Origin: CAYZGU01 sp964478165
GTDB lineage: Bacteria > Poribacteria > WGA-4E > JAJDTR01
Assembly (NCBI GenBank): GCA_964478165.1
Contig: CAYZGU010000022.1
Span: forward strand, 1 to 64,000
Length of the DNA stretch: 64,000 nucleotides
Direction of reading: 5' to 3'
Of this stretch, positions 27,909-38,401 are shown piece by piece. The position numbers were made by a program, and so were the translations under genes. The notes beneath the pieces are model-generated. The model searched no databases. It had not been told where the DNA came from and saw nothing but the letters and a program-made list of their open reading frames with translations. The first letter of the stretch is position 1; every line of letters begins with the position of its first letter.

Positions 27909-29361
27909 TGTCATAGCACAATAAATTTTTGTTGCAGTTCGTCAGTCGTTGAAATTGCGCGATTTTGTGGAATGTGGTTTGACAGAATTTTGCATACCTC
28001 TCATCTGGAAACCAACCGACTGGTTCCAAATGCGTATTAGGGTAGATGCTCCGAAAATAAATTGGGAGTGCCCCTCTAAAGTTTGCCAATCTTGGAACAC
28101 TTGAAAACTAAATCTCTACAGCCAGAGGCATTTCCCCCAATCACCTTCCTGTGGATATGTACCGTAGTCTTTCGATAATTGTTCGAATCTCTTTATGCGT
28201 ATCTGACAACTGCCTGGCTGAGTGAACGTCATCGATAGCTTTTATAATTCACGGCCGATTTCGGAAGCTTTTCATCGTCTCCAAATATCGCTATTGGCTC
28301 CAGGCGTTTTTCGCGAATCGGAATTGCGTGGTTAGAATTCGTGTCAGCTTTAGGCGCAATACAAGACTTTAAATCCCTCATTTGGTGTTCCGACCGGTAT
28401 TTCACATTTTAGTTGCCGTGTAATGAATGCATTGGCAGGTTCAATGCCAAACTGCATGATTTGCCATTGCGCTTTTGGCGCACTCCTAAAAAACTATTGG
28501 TTAACCGTCCTAAAATCCGCGTTCGCATCCTCTCCGTCGTTTGCGACCGAACATTGGGTGTGAGCGCATTTTGGCCTTCTTCTTAGGCAAAGTGCGAGAG
28601 GACATATAGGCCAGAAATTATTTATTCTCAAATTATGCTTCATCTAGGTTTCTCCGGAGCGAGTGTTAGGGACATTGGTTTTGTCTTTGTGCAGAGTTTG
28701 AAAATTTGCCTGGACTAACTAGACGGGCTCCAATTGCTCGCTTAGTGTTCTAACGGCGACTGTAATCTGGTTGCTATTGTGGATTGTATAAAACTGGCTT
28801 TGCTTTCAAGGCGGTCTGAGGTTCATTACAAGTAAATTTGTAAGATTGGGTTGGTATTGAACAAGCTTTGGCAGAACGTCTTCTTGAGTTTGTGAATTTA
28901 TGCGTTTCTGTACAAAGGGGAAGGTTTGACGGATAATTCTGTATTGTCATGGAACAAGCGCAGTCACAAGTAAGTAGGCAAAAATCTGCTTTCTCGCGTT
29001 CCGATCTTTCGGGTGTGTTCGAAACGAAAATTTAAGCGTGATCTTCGACGACGAAAAGCTATCGGTTTTCACATGCGTGAATGTAGCTTTTGCATTTTAT
29101 ACCAATAAATCTTAAGCAAATCGCGGAGCGGAAAGAATGCCTCGTTCGATGTCGTTTTTGTGATTGGAACCAAGGATAGGTTAACCTAATGAAACGGTTT
29201 CATAGGAATTAACGTTGGATTGATGGGCGGTCTAGGGCGATTCCCTCGCGATGTTCGGCCTGGTCCCGTGTTCAGACACGGGGTTGTCGCGTATTGGCTG
29301 CGTGCCTCATGCGGGGAACACGAATACCCATCTATAAAATCACACGAAGGACTATGGAGAA
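27909..29361. other. 1.45-kb stretch without a recognisable gene
   Basis: The only frames are short. One on the minus strand (27850-28089) overlaps the end of tatD, and its translation shows no domain. I see no structured RNA, repeat or tRNA. A promoter for the 29362 gene should lie at the right end but no convincing box pair stands out. Confidence 0.45.
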
Positions 29362-29652
29362 ATGCTACTACGATTGATGCAGTCCATATTCGGGCTCAAT
29401 CCCTTAGTTGGTCTTACGGCATCAGCTGTCCGCCTCTATGGTGCGTTAGAAGTATTTAAGACCGCGTACACATCTGAAAGCATTGATTATAGAGACGATC
29501 ATGAATGGTTTTGTGCCCCCCAACGGGATGAGCGGTTACAAGCGACGGGCTTTTCTAAAACGGAGATTGATAAAGGACTCGACGAGCTTGTAAAGGCTGG
29601 GGTACTAGAAATCCGGAATAAGCGTAGAACCCTATGGTATCTGTTGAAGTAA
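29362..29652 (+). CDS. small winged-helix-like protein
   Basis: The protein (96 aa) has a hydrophobic N-terminal third and a C-terminal part that reads like a winged helix-turn-helix. The element TGFSKTEIDKGLDELVKAG is followed by V-L-E-I-R-N-K-R-R-T-L-W-Y, a helix followed by a two-strand wing. AAGGA lies 10 bases before the ATG. It ends 18 bp before maf on the same strand, which suggests co-transcription. I recognise no named family. It may be a small DNA- or RNA-binding regulator. Confidence 0.65.
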   Translation: MLLRLMQSIFGLNPLVGLTASAVRLYGALEVFKTAYTSESIDYRDDHEWFCAPQRDERLQATGFSKTEIDKGLDELVKAGVLEIRNKRRTLWYLLK

Positions 29653-29670
29653 TTCTAGTTGTCCATTGGT

Positions 29671-30267
29671 ATGAATGAGCCGCAATTAATCGAGTGTTTT
29701 CCTCACACCATCCTTGCTTCCACCTCTCCTAGACGCGCAGCTCTTCTAAGGCAGATTGGGCTTGATTTCCAAGTTTATCCCAGCGGTGTCTTGGAAGACA
29801 TAATGGTACGTCCCTCTCCTCTGATGGTAACAAGTGAACTCGCTATGTTGAAGGCGAGAGCCGTTCGCGATCGCGTCAACCGCGGACTAATCATCGCCGC
29901 GGACACAGTTGTTGTCATTAACCAACAAATTCTTGGAAAGCCGAATAGTGCTTCTCACGCCATTCAGATTCTGAAGCGGTTAAGTGGGACACATCATGAA
30001 GTGATTACGGGAACAGTCCTTCTCGACCTTGATCGCAACCGAGAGCGCGCCTGGACCGAGACGACCAGAGTATATTTTAGAGAATTGCATGCCTCGGAAA
30101 TCTGTGAATACGTTCGCAGTCAAGACTTTGCCGATAAGGCGGGTGGATACGGAATTCAAGGAAGAGCAGGTGCTTTTGTTTCACGGATTGAAGGTTGTTA
30201 TTTCAACGTAGTTGGGCTACCGCTGGCAAGCCTGGTTGAACGACTTTGGGAGCTTGCGCGGCGGTGA
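29671..30267 (+). CDS. maf: Maf-family nucleotide pyrophosphatase
   Basis: Maf/YhdE/YceF proteins hydrolyse non-canonical or pyrimidine nucleoside triphosphates to the monophosphates. The protein (198 aa) shows the ILASTSPRR nucleotide-binding start, IIAADTVVV with the catalytic Asp, LGKP, the H-x-V-I-T-G-T strand and DKAGGYGIQG near the C terminus. The frame extends four codons to a TTG, but the ATG at 29671 is a more usual start. The gene follows the small winged-helix protein closely and is convergent with the ppiD-like gene 35 bp away. Confidence 0.93.
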   Translation: MNEPQLIECFPHTILASTSPRRAALLRQIGLDFQVYPSGVLEDIMVRPSPLMVTSELAMLKARAVRDRVNRGLIIAADTVVVINQQILGKPNSASHAIQILKRLSGTHHEVITGTVLLDLDRNRERAWTETTRVYFRELHASEICEYVRSQDFADKAGGYGIQGRAGAFVSRIEGCYFNVVGLPLASLVERLWELARR

Positions 30268-30302
30268 AAGGTGCCACAATAATCTTGCACTGCCCAACTC
30301 GC

Positions 30303-32264
30303 TTAGCGATAATCAGGGTGAATTTCCTTAGGAATCTGTTTTTTTCGCGCGGCCAACCAGTTGTCATAAACTTCGTTCTTTTTGGATTGCAACATTGTTC
30401 GGTGGAGCTCTGCCTTTTCCGTTGGCGAATGCTTGAATGTTTCCATGTCCGCTTCCTGTCGATCCACGAGTTGAATGATGTAAGATGCTCTATCGCCTTG
30501 GAATGGACCGCCAACTTCATTCAGTTCCATATTAAAGGCAGAGAACATAGCATTGCGACAATTTCCCATCCCGGAAATATAGTCACTTGATGGTGAAAGC
30601 ACAAATAAGTTGCTTTCTTTTACTTCGCGATTTTTTACCGAGGTGCCGTCAGGTGGGGCATATTTCTTTACAAGGTCTTCAAGTGATTCGGCATCGAGTC
30701 GCTGACTGAGTAGTTGTTGCGCTTCGTTCAGTGCTAGCTCCTGTGCTCTTTGTTTCTGCATGTCTTCGATTACATCAGTTTTTACCTCTTCAAACTCTGG
30801 GATATCGCTCGCCTTTTTCCCTAACACTGTTGCAACAAAATAAGCTGCAATTTCATTGTTCCAGTTCTTTGTTTCAATTGCATTGCTCACATTCACCTCG
30901 ATGTCGAAGACCGCTTCGATTAAACCTCTGTAGTTGCCCTTGGTGCCGATGTTTGGAATATTATTTGTGCCGTGTTCAAACCAACCGGTTTCCTGTACGG
31001 TGAGTCGGACATTCTTGTATTGGTCTTGTTCGATTGCTTCTTCGTAATCGAGAAACTCGACATCAAAGCGTAATTCATCTGCCGCGGATTTAGCTTGATT
31101 AGTGCCATCAATTTGGATGAGCTTTTTTCGAACGTCGGATTCGGCCTGGTTGAACGGTTGTACCTCTTCAGGGCGTTTCTCCTCGAGTTTGATGATGTGA
31201 TAGCCGAATGCGGTTTCAATTACGTCACTTATTTCGCCGGGGGCTAGATCGTCGAAACAAGCCTTTTCAAATGGTGCAACCATGTCACCTCTAGCAAAGA
31301 ACTGCCCCGTTGGTGGTAATTTTGGATGCCGTCCCCTCAAAGCTCCACCCTGAGGCGCAGAAGGGCCGTCAGAGTATTTCTTGGCCAGCTCAGCAAAGAC
31401 GACCCCTTCAGTTGTTTCGTTCTTCACGATGTCTAGCAATTCCACGGTTTCTGCTTTAAGCTCTGATTTTTGTTTGTCGTTGGCATCGGTCGGGAACTTC
31501 TTCAGGATATGACGCGCTTTGACAATTTCGGGGATTGTAAATGCCTGTTTGTTTGTCTCGTAGTAGTTTCGCACTTGCTCGTCTGAGACGAAGTCTTTAG
31601 GATCTATTTTCACAAACCTCAGATTGACCTGAGTTTCCGTTTTGTATCTTTTCTGGTTTGCCTCGAAATATCTCTGTGCTTCAGCATCCTCAATCTTCGC
31701 GGAGCTGTTATATTCGTGATTTTGGAATTGGATGTACTTAACTTTCGCTTTGTCGTTCTGGCGGCGGTACTCTTGCTCTAGTTCGGTATCTGTAACCAAT
31801 TCAAGTCCTTGAATCTCATTTCTTAGATTTTCGAAACTCATCTGCAGCCGAACATTTTGACGGTAGAGGCTTCCATGTCCTTGTCGGTGAAAAAGGTTAT
31901 AGTTTGTCAGCAGCGCGGAATCTCTTCGGATGTAGAGGTCGACCTCTGTTTCACTAATTGTGGTGCTACTCATCCATACCTGCTCCTGCACTAATTGATT
32001 CACCACATCCCTTTCAATCTCTTTCCGATCGACAGGTCTATTGCTTTGTCGTTGCCGATTTTGAAGCTCTTGTGAAACTCGACTTTCAAAGTGATGGCGC
32101 CGGACTTCTGTGTCACCAATTTGGATGACAACGTCCTCTTCCACGGAGTTCATTTGTCGGCCTCCGGTGAATTCGAAGAGCATAACCGTGCCGATGATAA
32201 AGACAAATCCAACTATCGCCATGAAAATCTTCGCGATGAATTTCTCTCTGAGGAAAACAATCAT
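30303..32264 (-). CDS. PpiD/SurA-type peptidyl-prolyl isomerase
   Basis: The protein (653 aa) is a membrane-anchored periplasmic folding factor. It has an N-terminal TM helix (about residues 12-31), a SurA_N-like helical domain (about 45-240), and one parvulin-type PPIase domain (about 247-364, beginning VKARHILKKF and ending FGYHIIKLEEKRP). A second helical region and a degenerate PPIase-like C-terminal part follow. This matches PpiD in layout and length. GGAGAGAGG precedes the ATG. The gene is divergent from the DNA glycosylase. I expect a role in folding outer-membrane or periplasmic proteins. Confidence 0.88.
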   Translation of the reverse strand: MIVFLREKFIAKIFMAIVGFVFIIGTVMLFEFTGGRQMNSVEEDVVIQIGDTEVRRHHFESRVSQELQNRQRQSNRPVDRKEIERDVVNQLVQEQVWMSSTTISETEVDLYIRRDSALLTNYNLFHRQGHGSLYRQNVRLQMSFENLRNEIQGLELVTDTELEQEYRRQNDKAKVKYIQFQNHEYNSSAKIEDAEAQRYFEANQKRYKTETQVNLRFVKIDPKDFVSDEQVRNYYETNKQAFTIPEIVKARHILKKFPTDANDKQKSELKAETVELLDIVKNETTEGVVFAELAKKYSDGPSAPQGGALRGRHPKLPPTGQFFARGDMVAPFEKACFDDLAPGEISDVIETAFGYHIIKLEEKRPEEVQPFNQAESDVRKKLIQIDGTNQAKSAADELRFDVEFLDYEEAIEQDQYKNVRLTVQETGWFEHGTNNIPNIGTKGNYRGLIEAVFDIEVNVSNAIETKNWNNEIAAYFVATVLGKKASDIPEFEEVKTDVIEDMQKQRAQELALNEAQQLLSQRLDAESLEDLVKKYAPPDGTSVKNREVKESNLFVLSPSSDYISGMGNCRNAMFSAFNMELNEVGGPFQGDRASYIIQLVDRQEADMETFKHSPTEKAELHRTMLQSKKNEVYDNWLAARKKQIPKEIHPDYR

Positions 32265-32636
32265 TAGGAACCTCTCTCCTGTAATTTGTGACTAGAATGA
32301 CTTCTGGGAGTATCTCTCTTTTATGGCCTCGAGTGTCATACTGATCGCTTAATGAGTAGTGAACCAAACCGATTTCGCAGTGCGAAAACGTGTACAGATA
32401 GTCGTTTAATTTCAACCATGTGCCCAAATAATACTCTAATTTGTCGTGCCTTTTCAAGCGGAAATGATTGGGGAATAGTGGACGGTGCGGTGGTATTGAG
32501 TTCGTGCTTGGTGGTGATATCCATTTCGTTAGTAAAACACTTGTGCCGATAGTGAATCCATTGTACAATAGTACGCAGATGCAATTGCAGTCCTAAGATT
32601 GGTTTGTTTTTGAGCAATCTCTCTTCGTATTCGTAC
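32265..32636. other. divergent intergenic region
   Basis: It separates ppiD (minus) and the glycosylase (plus). A 148-codon minus-strand frame (32336-32782) runs through it but overlaps the real glycosylase N terminus on the other strand, so I reject it. It should hold both promoters. No strong consensus pair is evident. Confidence 0.4.
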
Positions 32637-33532
32637 ATGCCAGGGGTGATTCGATTCGACTCGATAATGTCACAGACTTCAATCTGAGCTATACACTGGA
32701 ATGTGGACAGTCTTTTCGATGGCGACCACATGGCAGCTGGTACTACGGCGTTGTTGCATCTGAGTTCCTTAGGATTCGACAAGAAGATTTGATGCTAATC
32801 GTCGAAAGTTCTGCGGAAAGAGACACGTCAGATTTCGAAGCTTTCCTCCGTCACTATCTCGACCTCAATCGTGATATGTGCACCATACGCGAGCTAATAG
32901 ATATCGACCCACATATCCACAGGGCGATTACGGCGTATTGGGGAATGCGCATTTTGAATCAGGATGTTTGGGAGTGCCTTGCCTCGTTTGTTTTATCTCA
33001 GAACAACAATGTGCCTCGAATTAAAGCGATTATTCAAAATCTCTCGGAGCGCTTCGGAGAGAAAATTGCTCTGGGTGATCAAGTTGACTACACGTTTCCA
33101 TCAGCTGGGGTGCTGGCGGAAGCCGGAGCAGATGCGCTATTTGAGTGCGGGACAGGATACAGGGCGGCATATCTCTGGGAAATATCTTTGGCAACCGTCG
33201 CCGGAACGCTCAATCTTGAAAAGCTAAAGTCTGTGCCTTATGAGTTGGCTAAGCGCGAATTGATGCGATTCAAAGGGATTGGTGAGAAAGTTGCTGATTG
33301 TGTTTGTCTCTTTTCATTAGGTCATATGGAAGCGCTGCCTGTCGATGTGTGGATAAAGCGAATCATTGAGCAAGTCTATCTTGGTAAGCAGGCGTCAGTT
33401 AGTGAGATTCGTGAGTTTGGAGAAAGTTATTTTGGGAAGCACCTTGGCTATGCGCAGCAATACCTCTTTCATTATACCCGAACAATCGGATTGGAGGAGC
33501 TGAAAGCGGACTCATATGTCCAACAGGGATAG
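32637..33532 (+). pseudogene. OGG-type 8-oxoguanine DNA glycosylase, frameshifted near its start
   Basis: The main frame encodes the HhH-GPD glycosylase core: a helix-hairpin-helix reading FKGIGEKVAD with the nucleophile Lys, followed by the catalytic Asp in LPVDVWIKR. Upstream, the same frame continues without an ATG/GTG/TTG through TLECGQSFRW, the typical OGG1 N-terminal motif, so the gene does not start at TTG 32789. A good ATG at 32637 (M-P-G-V-I-R) lies in another frame. Between them is a tandem GATTC GATTC at about 32648-32657. Removing one 5-bp copy joins both into a continuous 296-residue protein of normal OGG length. It may be a true mutation, a slippage switch or an assembly error. 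An ATT start at 32654 after AGGGGTG is a less likely alternative. Confidence 0.75.
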
Positions 33533-33626
33533 GATTTGTGTGCATTGAGATTCTAAATCGAGAAACGAAGTCGTTCTTAAGTGCGTTCTATCTAGGCGTT
33601 AATCACAAATTCAAGGAGGAAACCAC

Positions 33627-34034
33627 ATGCTCGAGGAACTTCGGAAGAATGTTCTGTCGCTTCTGGAAGCGCGCGTTGAATTCGCTATCGGCGTCATTCA
33701 AGCGCTGAGGTCGGACAAGCTAGCGCTAGAATCTCAAATTGCTCAAATGCGAAACGACCTAAAGGACCAGAAAGATAGGATACAAGAGCTCGAAATCCGA
33801 AACGAAGGACTCCAGTGTTACGAGTCTGAGTTAAGGCAGATGCAGGAAGAGCGTGAGCAGGAACGTGAAGCTGTTGGTCGTGAGAAAGCGGAGATACGCG
33901 AACGCGTTGAAGCACTGATGACGATGTTAGATGGTATTAATAACTACCAACAGGCTTCTGAATTTAGTGCTTTGGATGTTTCTGGAGAGGAATCGAACTC
34001 GCCGGATTTTTCTGAGAACGATGCATCTGAGTAG
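33627..34034 (+). CDS. small coiled-coil protein (ZapB-like in shape)
   Basis: The protein (135 aa) is almost entirely a long amphipathic helix (about residues 10-105) with heptad spacing and many Glu, Arg and Gln, then a Ser/Asp/Glu-rich acidic tail. It resembles cell-division coiled-coil proteins such as ZapB, or a small structural coiled coil. The family cannot be fixed from sequence alone. A very strong ribosome site, AAGGAGG with seven bases spacing, precedes the ATG, suggesting high expression. It lies 94 bp after the glycosylase gene. Confidence 0.8.
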   Translation: MLEELRKNVLSLLEARVEFAIGVIQALRSDKLALESQIAQMRNDLKDQKDRIQELEIRNEGLQCYESELRQMQEEREQEREAVGREKAEIRERVEALMTMLDGINNYQQASEFSALDVSGEESNSPDFSENDASE

Positions 34035-34141
34035 ACGTTGTTTTCCAGTAGTTAGAATCTAAGAGCAAACCGCCCTTAAGAACTGCATCCAATCACCCCA
34101 ATGGTGGCACGGCCCTGCCTAAATCCGGAAGAGCAAAATCA

Positions 34142-35296
34142 TTGCGCGTTCTAGTCCTGTCTCATTCCTACATTATGAAACCTTACCGGCGGAAATTCGC
34201 GTTGATTGCAGAACGCCCAGATGTAGAGATGCGTGTAATTACCACCGATCGCTGGTATGAAAGCATTCAAGAAATCCTATTTGAGCCTGATTCACAAGTC
34301 GGCTGCAACGAGTTTGCGTGTCCAGTCCGTTTTTCGGGTTATGGAAGTCGCTTTTACTATCGAAGTGGTCTGCGAACGCATTTTGAAGACTTTCAGCCAG
34401 AAATTATTCATCTCGAAGAGGAACCTTGGAGTATAAATGCTCTTCAGGCAATTCGATTAAAGCGGAAATATTGTCCTAATAGTCGCTTCATTTTTCGGAC
34501 ATCACTGAGCATTCCTGCCAAACAGAGGTTTGGATTCCTTCCGATATGGATTGAGCGGCAGGTGTTTAGGGAGACAGATGTGGCCTTTCCGTTGAGTGAG
34601 AATGCCGGCAGAATTTTGAACCAGCGAGGCTATCATGGAGACACTGTCCCCTTTCCAAATGGCGTGGATCTCCGATTGTTTCAAAAGATGAATGTGGATT
34701 TGTTGAAGGAGTCTCTTGGACTGCGCGGTACTTTCGTAGTTGGTTATCTTGGTCGGCTTGTTCACAGCAAAGGTCTGGATACGTTGTTTGAGGCTGCTGC
34801 ACAGCTTGATTTTGAGTTTAGGCTTTTGGTGGTTGGTAGAGGGGTGTATAAAACTGCTCTGCTTCAGATAGCTGAAAAACTCGGAATCACGGAAAAAATA
34901 ATATGGATTGATGGGATGTTGCCCGAAAAGGTGCCGCAATTTATAAATTGCATGGATGCGGTGGTACTTCCGTCGCGTGCCACACGCGACTGGGTTGAGT
35001 TCTTTGGGCGCGTTCTTATTGAGGGGATGGCGTGTGAGGTGCCCGTAATCGGTTCTGATTCTGGCGAGATTGCTCATGTCATTGGCAATGCGGGCTTGAT
35101 TTTTCCAGAGAATGATGCAGGCGCTCTCGCAGAGTGTATTGGGCGCATCGCGCGTCACTTATCGCTCTCCTGCCAACTTGTGGATGAGGGTTTGGAACGT
35201 GTGAAAGAATTCGCCTGGGAAACTATCGCCAACCGAACGTATTCAGTTTATAAAAACATTTTAAAAAAACGTCGATTAAATTGCATTGACAATTAG
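34142..35296 (+). CDS. glycosyltransferase family 4
   Basis: The protein (384 aa) has the two-Rossmann GT-B fold. An N-terminal acceptor domain begins RVLVLSHSY, and the C-terminal donor domain shows VGYLGRLVHSKGLDTL (the G-R...K-G-L nucleotide-sugar loop), a VVLPSRATRDWVEFFGRVLIE stretch with the conserved E-x7-E spacing, and M-A-C-E-V-P-V-I-G-S. The sugar and acceptor are unknown. Cell-surface polysaccharide or glycolipid synthesis is likely. The start is TTG at 34142 with GGAAGAG eight bases upstream. Confidence 0.92.
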   Translation: MRVLVLSHSYIMKPYRRKFALIAERPDVEMRVITTDRWYESIQEILFEPDSQVGCNEFACPVRFSGYGSRFYYRSGLRTHFEDFQPEIIHLEEEPWSINALQAIRLKRKYCPNSRFIFRTSLSIPAKQRFGFLPIWIERQVFRETDVAFPLSENAGRILNQRGYHGDTVPFPNGVDLRLFQKMNVDLLKESLGLRGTFVVGYLGRLVHSKGLDTLFEAAAQLDFEFRLLVVGRGVYKTALLQIAEKLGITEKIIWIDGMLPEKVPQFINCMDAVVLPSRATRDWVEFFGRVLIEGMACEVPVIGSDSGEIAHVIGNAGLIFPENDAGALAECIGRIARHLSLSCQLVDEGLERVKEFAWETIANRTYSVYKNILKKRRLNCIDN

Positions 35297-36050
35297 GCGT
35301 TCTGACGAAGTTAACCTGGGCCAAGGCTTGTGGGATACACTGACTGACGAAGATTCCGCGATTATCGCAGTCTTCGGTGAAATCGGGAATTCTTGTCTAG
35401 TGACGCTATTCTGGGGGGCGGCGATAGAGCCGTTCATCAGTCCTCAGGTGAATGTCACCGAAAAACAGGTGGACGGACCCTAAGATTCGGGATTGGTCAA
35501 GGATGGAACTAGAGCTACATCAGAAGTTACATGTCGGTATAGCTGTGCGTTTTGTCTCCAAGCGTGGGGAGATAGTCCGGAGACAATCTCCGGGACTCCT
35601 ACGTCTTCTTTTGGAAGGTGTCTTTTCATCAGCCCCTCATTGACATGCTGGGGGACTGATTGTGGCTGGTTTTCTGACCGTGTCCACATCGTCGAGAAAT
35701 CTGTTAGTGGTTCTAAATGCATTGGGGATAGGACCAGATTGTCTCCAGCTCTGGGGCCTGGGTTTGTGTCGCACAAAAATGACGTACGCCCCTGTCTGGC
35801 TAGCGGAAAATCCTTCCCTGCCCATTGGTGAGTCGCGACGGACAGGTTCCTGATCTCCTTGGAAGTCAATGGGGCGTTTGCTTTTGTGGACTGTGCGTTA
35901 GCGTTCGGAAAGTTGATTGGAATTAAAGTCGCTATCTACACTGTGGCTTCGCATGCAGCTGGTGTGGTTCCGTAGAACCAAACAATTTCTAACATAACAT
36001 CGAAGAGTTGGAGCAAGATATGATACGAGGCCGAAAAACGGAGTTCGTCA
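35297..36050. other. 0.75-kb intergenic region with one hairpin
   Basis: Overlapping frames on both strands give Cys/Trp/Ser-rich translations without a domain. The notable structure is an inverted repeat at 35574-35597 (AGTCC-GGAGA then TCTCC-GGGACT, one bulge, three-base loop). It lacks a T-run, so it is not a canonical terminator for the glycosyltransferase. Confidence 0.4.
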
Positions 36051-38306
36051 TCATGGCTCTTGCGGAAGCCTTGCTCTCTCAAGAAAATGCGGATTAACGA
36101 GCGTGCGTCCTAACGTATGTGTTTCTTTCAGTTCAAAGGCTTCCTGAAGTCTGCCAGCTAGGTAACTGTTTCGTTCAATCGCTCTGTTGTTGCGAATAGC
36201 GATTCCGAGTGCTTCTTTTGTCCCAACGATGACGACCAGTTCCTTCGCACGTGTGATTGATGTGTAAATCAGATTGCGTTGAAGCATGATGAAGTGTTGG
36301 GTGAGTAGAGGAATTATGATGGCTGGGTATTCACTGCCTTGGGCTTTGTGGACGGTGGTGGCATAGGCCAAGACTAACTCATTCAGGTCTGCCATGTCGT
36401 AGTCGACAACTTTGTCGGAGAATGCAATGATTATGCGTTTTTCGATGTAATCGATGTTCCTGATCCGACCGATGTCCCCGTTGAACACCTCGTAATTATA
36501 ATTATTACGGACCTGCATCACTTTGTCACCGAGCCGGAGAGTTTGTAGGCCTTGTAGGGTGTCCGTCGAGTTCGGGTTGAGTACGTGCTGTAGTCTATTG
36601 TTGAGGTTTTCTGATCCGACTGCGCCGCGTCGCATGGGACAGAGCACCTGAATGTCATCCACTGGATGATAGCCATAGTGAGTCGGGAGGCGATTTCGAA
36701 CCAAGTCGCAGATGGAGGCGACAACTTCGTCTGGTTCGGTTTCCTCAAGGAAAAAGAAGTCGCGGTCAGAAGAACCACTTATAGTTGGAAATTTTCCCCG
36801 GTTGATACGATGAGCATTTGTCACTATCAAGCTCTCCATCGCCTGCCGAAAGATCTCTGTCAATTTCACGAGTGCTATCTTTTCGGAAGCGATTAGGTCG
36901 TTCAGGACGTTCCCCGCCCCAATTGCTGGCAGTTGATCGATGTCGCCCACCAGGATGAGCGTAGCATCGCTTGGAATCGCTTTCACCAAGTTGTTCATCA
37001 GTAGTAGATTAACCATCGACATTTCGTCGATAATGACCACGTCTGTTTCTAGTGGGTTCTCGGCATTTCGTTTGAAACCATTTCCTTTCGGTGAGAATTC
37101 TAGAAGGCGATGGATGGTCTTTGCTTCATGGCCCGTTGTTTCCCTGAGACGTTTCGCTGCCCGTCCAGTAGGCGCGGCCAGGACAATGCGTTTTCCGAAT
37201 TGTTCGAACAAACCGATGATTCCAATTGTGGTGGTTGTTTTACCAGTACCTGGTCCCCCCGTTAGAATCATCACACGTGATGTTAATGCGGTGCAGATGG
37301 CTTTTCGCTGCTTTTCGGCAAAGCGTATTTCCATCCGTTCTTCGAGCTCTCTAATCGACTGTTCTAGTGATTCGGGCTGATATTGAGCGTTGATATTCTT
37401 GAGAAGCTTCAAAATAGAGTTCGAGACACCAAGCTCGGCATAATAAAATGGGGCCAGGTACACCACTTCGTCGGCGTCGCTAGGTGAGGGAGTGCCCAGA
37501 TTCGCAGTAATAATTTCCTCATTGACGCTCAATTCTTTTATGCCGATTTCAATTGAAGCCGGAGACAGTTCTAATATCTCCGCACATGCGGAGACCAGCT
37601 CATGGCGGTATAGAAAAACATGACCTTCGTTTGCCTTCTGGCTTAAGATATATTTTACTCCGGCGTTTACACGGTGTGGGGATTCTTTGTCCATGCCGAG
37701 TTTCTTGGCAATCGCATCCGCAGTTTTGAAGCCTATCCCATAGATATCATCGCCAAGGCGATAGGGATTCTCGCGGACGATGGTTAGCGACTGGCTTCCA
37801 TAGGTCTTGTAGATTCTGGTAGCGTGGGTAGTACTCACGCTGTGGGATTGTAGAAAGAGCATTACATCTTTAACCTCCCGCTGTGTTTCCCACGCCTCTA
37901 TAATCATGTTGACTCGCTTCTTTCCAATTCCGGGTATCTCCATCAATTTTTTAGGTGATTGTTCAATTACTGACATTGTGTCCATGCCAAAATTGTTGAC
38001 GATGCGTGTGGCCATTACCGCACCAATTCCTTTGATTAGCCCGGAACCAAGGTATTTTCGCAAACCAACGATCGTTGCAGGTAGGACCGTTTCATAAGCT
38101 TGAATCTGAAACTGTCTCCCGTATTTCGGATTGGTAATCCAGTTTCCTTTGAGCAATACATTCTCACCGGGGTTAGCAGATGCGAGTTTTCCGACAACGG
38201 TAACCAGTTCATTAGGGTAATCGTGGGAAGAAAGTCGCCCGACTGTATAACCAGTTTCGACGTTTTCAAAGACGATGTGTTCGAGAATGCCTTGAAGTGG
38301 TTTCAT
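36051..38306 (-). CDS. recD2: RecD2/YrrC-type DNA helicase
   Basis: RecD2 is a 5'-3' superfamily 1B helicase found in bacteria without RecBC. The protein (751 aa) has the N-terminal OB-like domain, tandem helix-hairpin-helix units (IKGIGAVMATRI, EIPGIGKKRVN, D-I-Y-G-I-G-F-K-T-A-D), then the helicase core. The core shows Walker A LTGGPGTGKTTTT near residue 350, VVIDEMSMV, LVGDIDQLPAIG and a C-terminal UvrD-like part with TVHKAQGSEYP. The length is family-typical. No clear ribosome site is seen upstream of the ATG. It lies 95 bp downstream of thrC on the same strand. Confidence 0.95.
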   Translation of the reverse strand: MKPLQGILEHIVFENVETGYTVGRLSSHDYPNELVTVVGKLASANPGENVLLKGNWITNPKYGRQFQIQAYETVLPATIVGLRKYLGSGLIKGIGAVMATRIVNNFGMDTMSVIEQSPKKLMEIPGIGKKRVNMIIEAWETQREVKDVMLFLQSHSVSTTHATRIYKTYGSQSLTIVRENPYRLGDDIYGIGFKTADAIAKKLGMDKESPHRVNAGVKYILSQKANEGHVFLYRHELVSACAEILELSPASIEIGIKELSVNEEIITANLGTPSPSDADEVVYLAPFYYAELGVSNSILKLLKNINAQYQPESLEQSIRELEERMEIRFAEKQRKAICTALTSRVMILTGGPGTGKTTTTIGIIGLFEQFGKRIVLAAPTGRAAKRLRETTGHEAKTIHRLLEFSPKGNGFKRNAENPLETDVVIIDEMSMVNLLLMNNLVKAIPSDATLILVGDIDQLPAIGAGNVLNDLIASEKIALVKLTEIFRQAMESLIVTNAHRINRGKFPTISGSSDRDFFFLEETEPDEVVASICDLVRNRLPTHYGYHPVDDIQVLCPMRRGAVGSENLNNRLQHVLNPNSTDTLQGLQTLRLGDKVMQVRNNYNYEVFNGDIGRIRNIDYIEKRIIIAFSDKVVDYDMADLNELVLAYATTVHKAQGSEYPAIIIPLLTQHFIMLQRNLIYTSITRAKELVVIVGTKEALGIAIRNNRAIERNSYLAGRLQEAFELKETHTLGRTLVNPHFLERARLPQEP

Positions 38307-38401
38307 AGCGCGGATTGGAGGAGAAAGAGCAGGAGGGCAGATCTTCTACTGCTTGCCGCCGCAAAGTTTTTCTGAGTTCTGCCCTTTTTACAGGTTAGGT
38401 T

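Noticed and set aside
32336..32782. 148-codon minus-strand reading frame upstream of the DNA glycosylase
   Set aside because: It overlaps the plus-strand segment encoding C-G-Q-S-F-R-W, which is a real OGG1 motif, and has no ribosome site or family match.
35480..35869. Overlapping frames on both strands after the glycosyltransferase
   Set aside because: Compositionally odd (Cys, Trp, Ser, Pro) on both strands and no recognisable motif.
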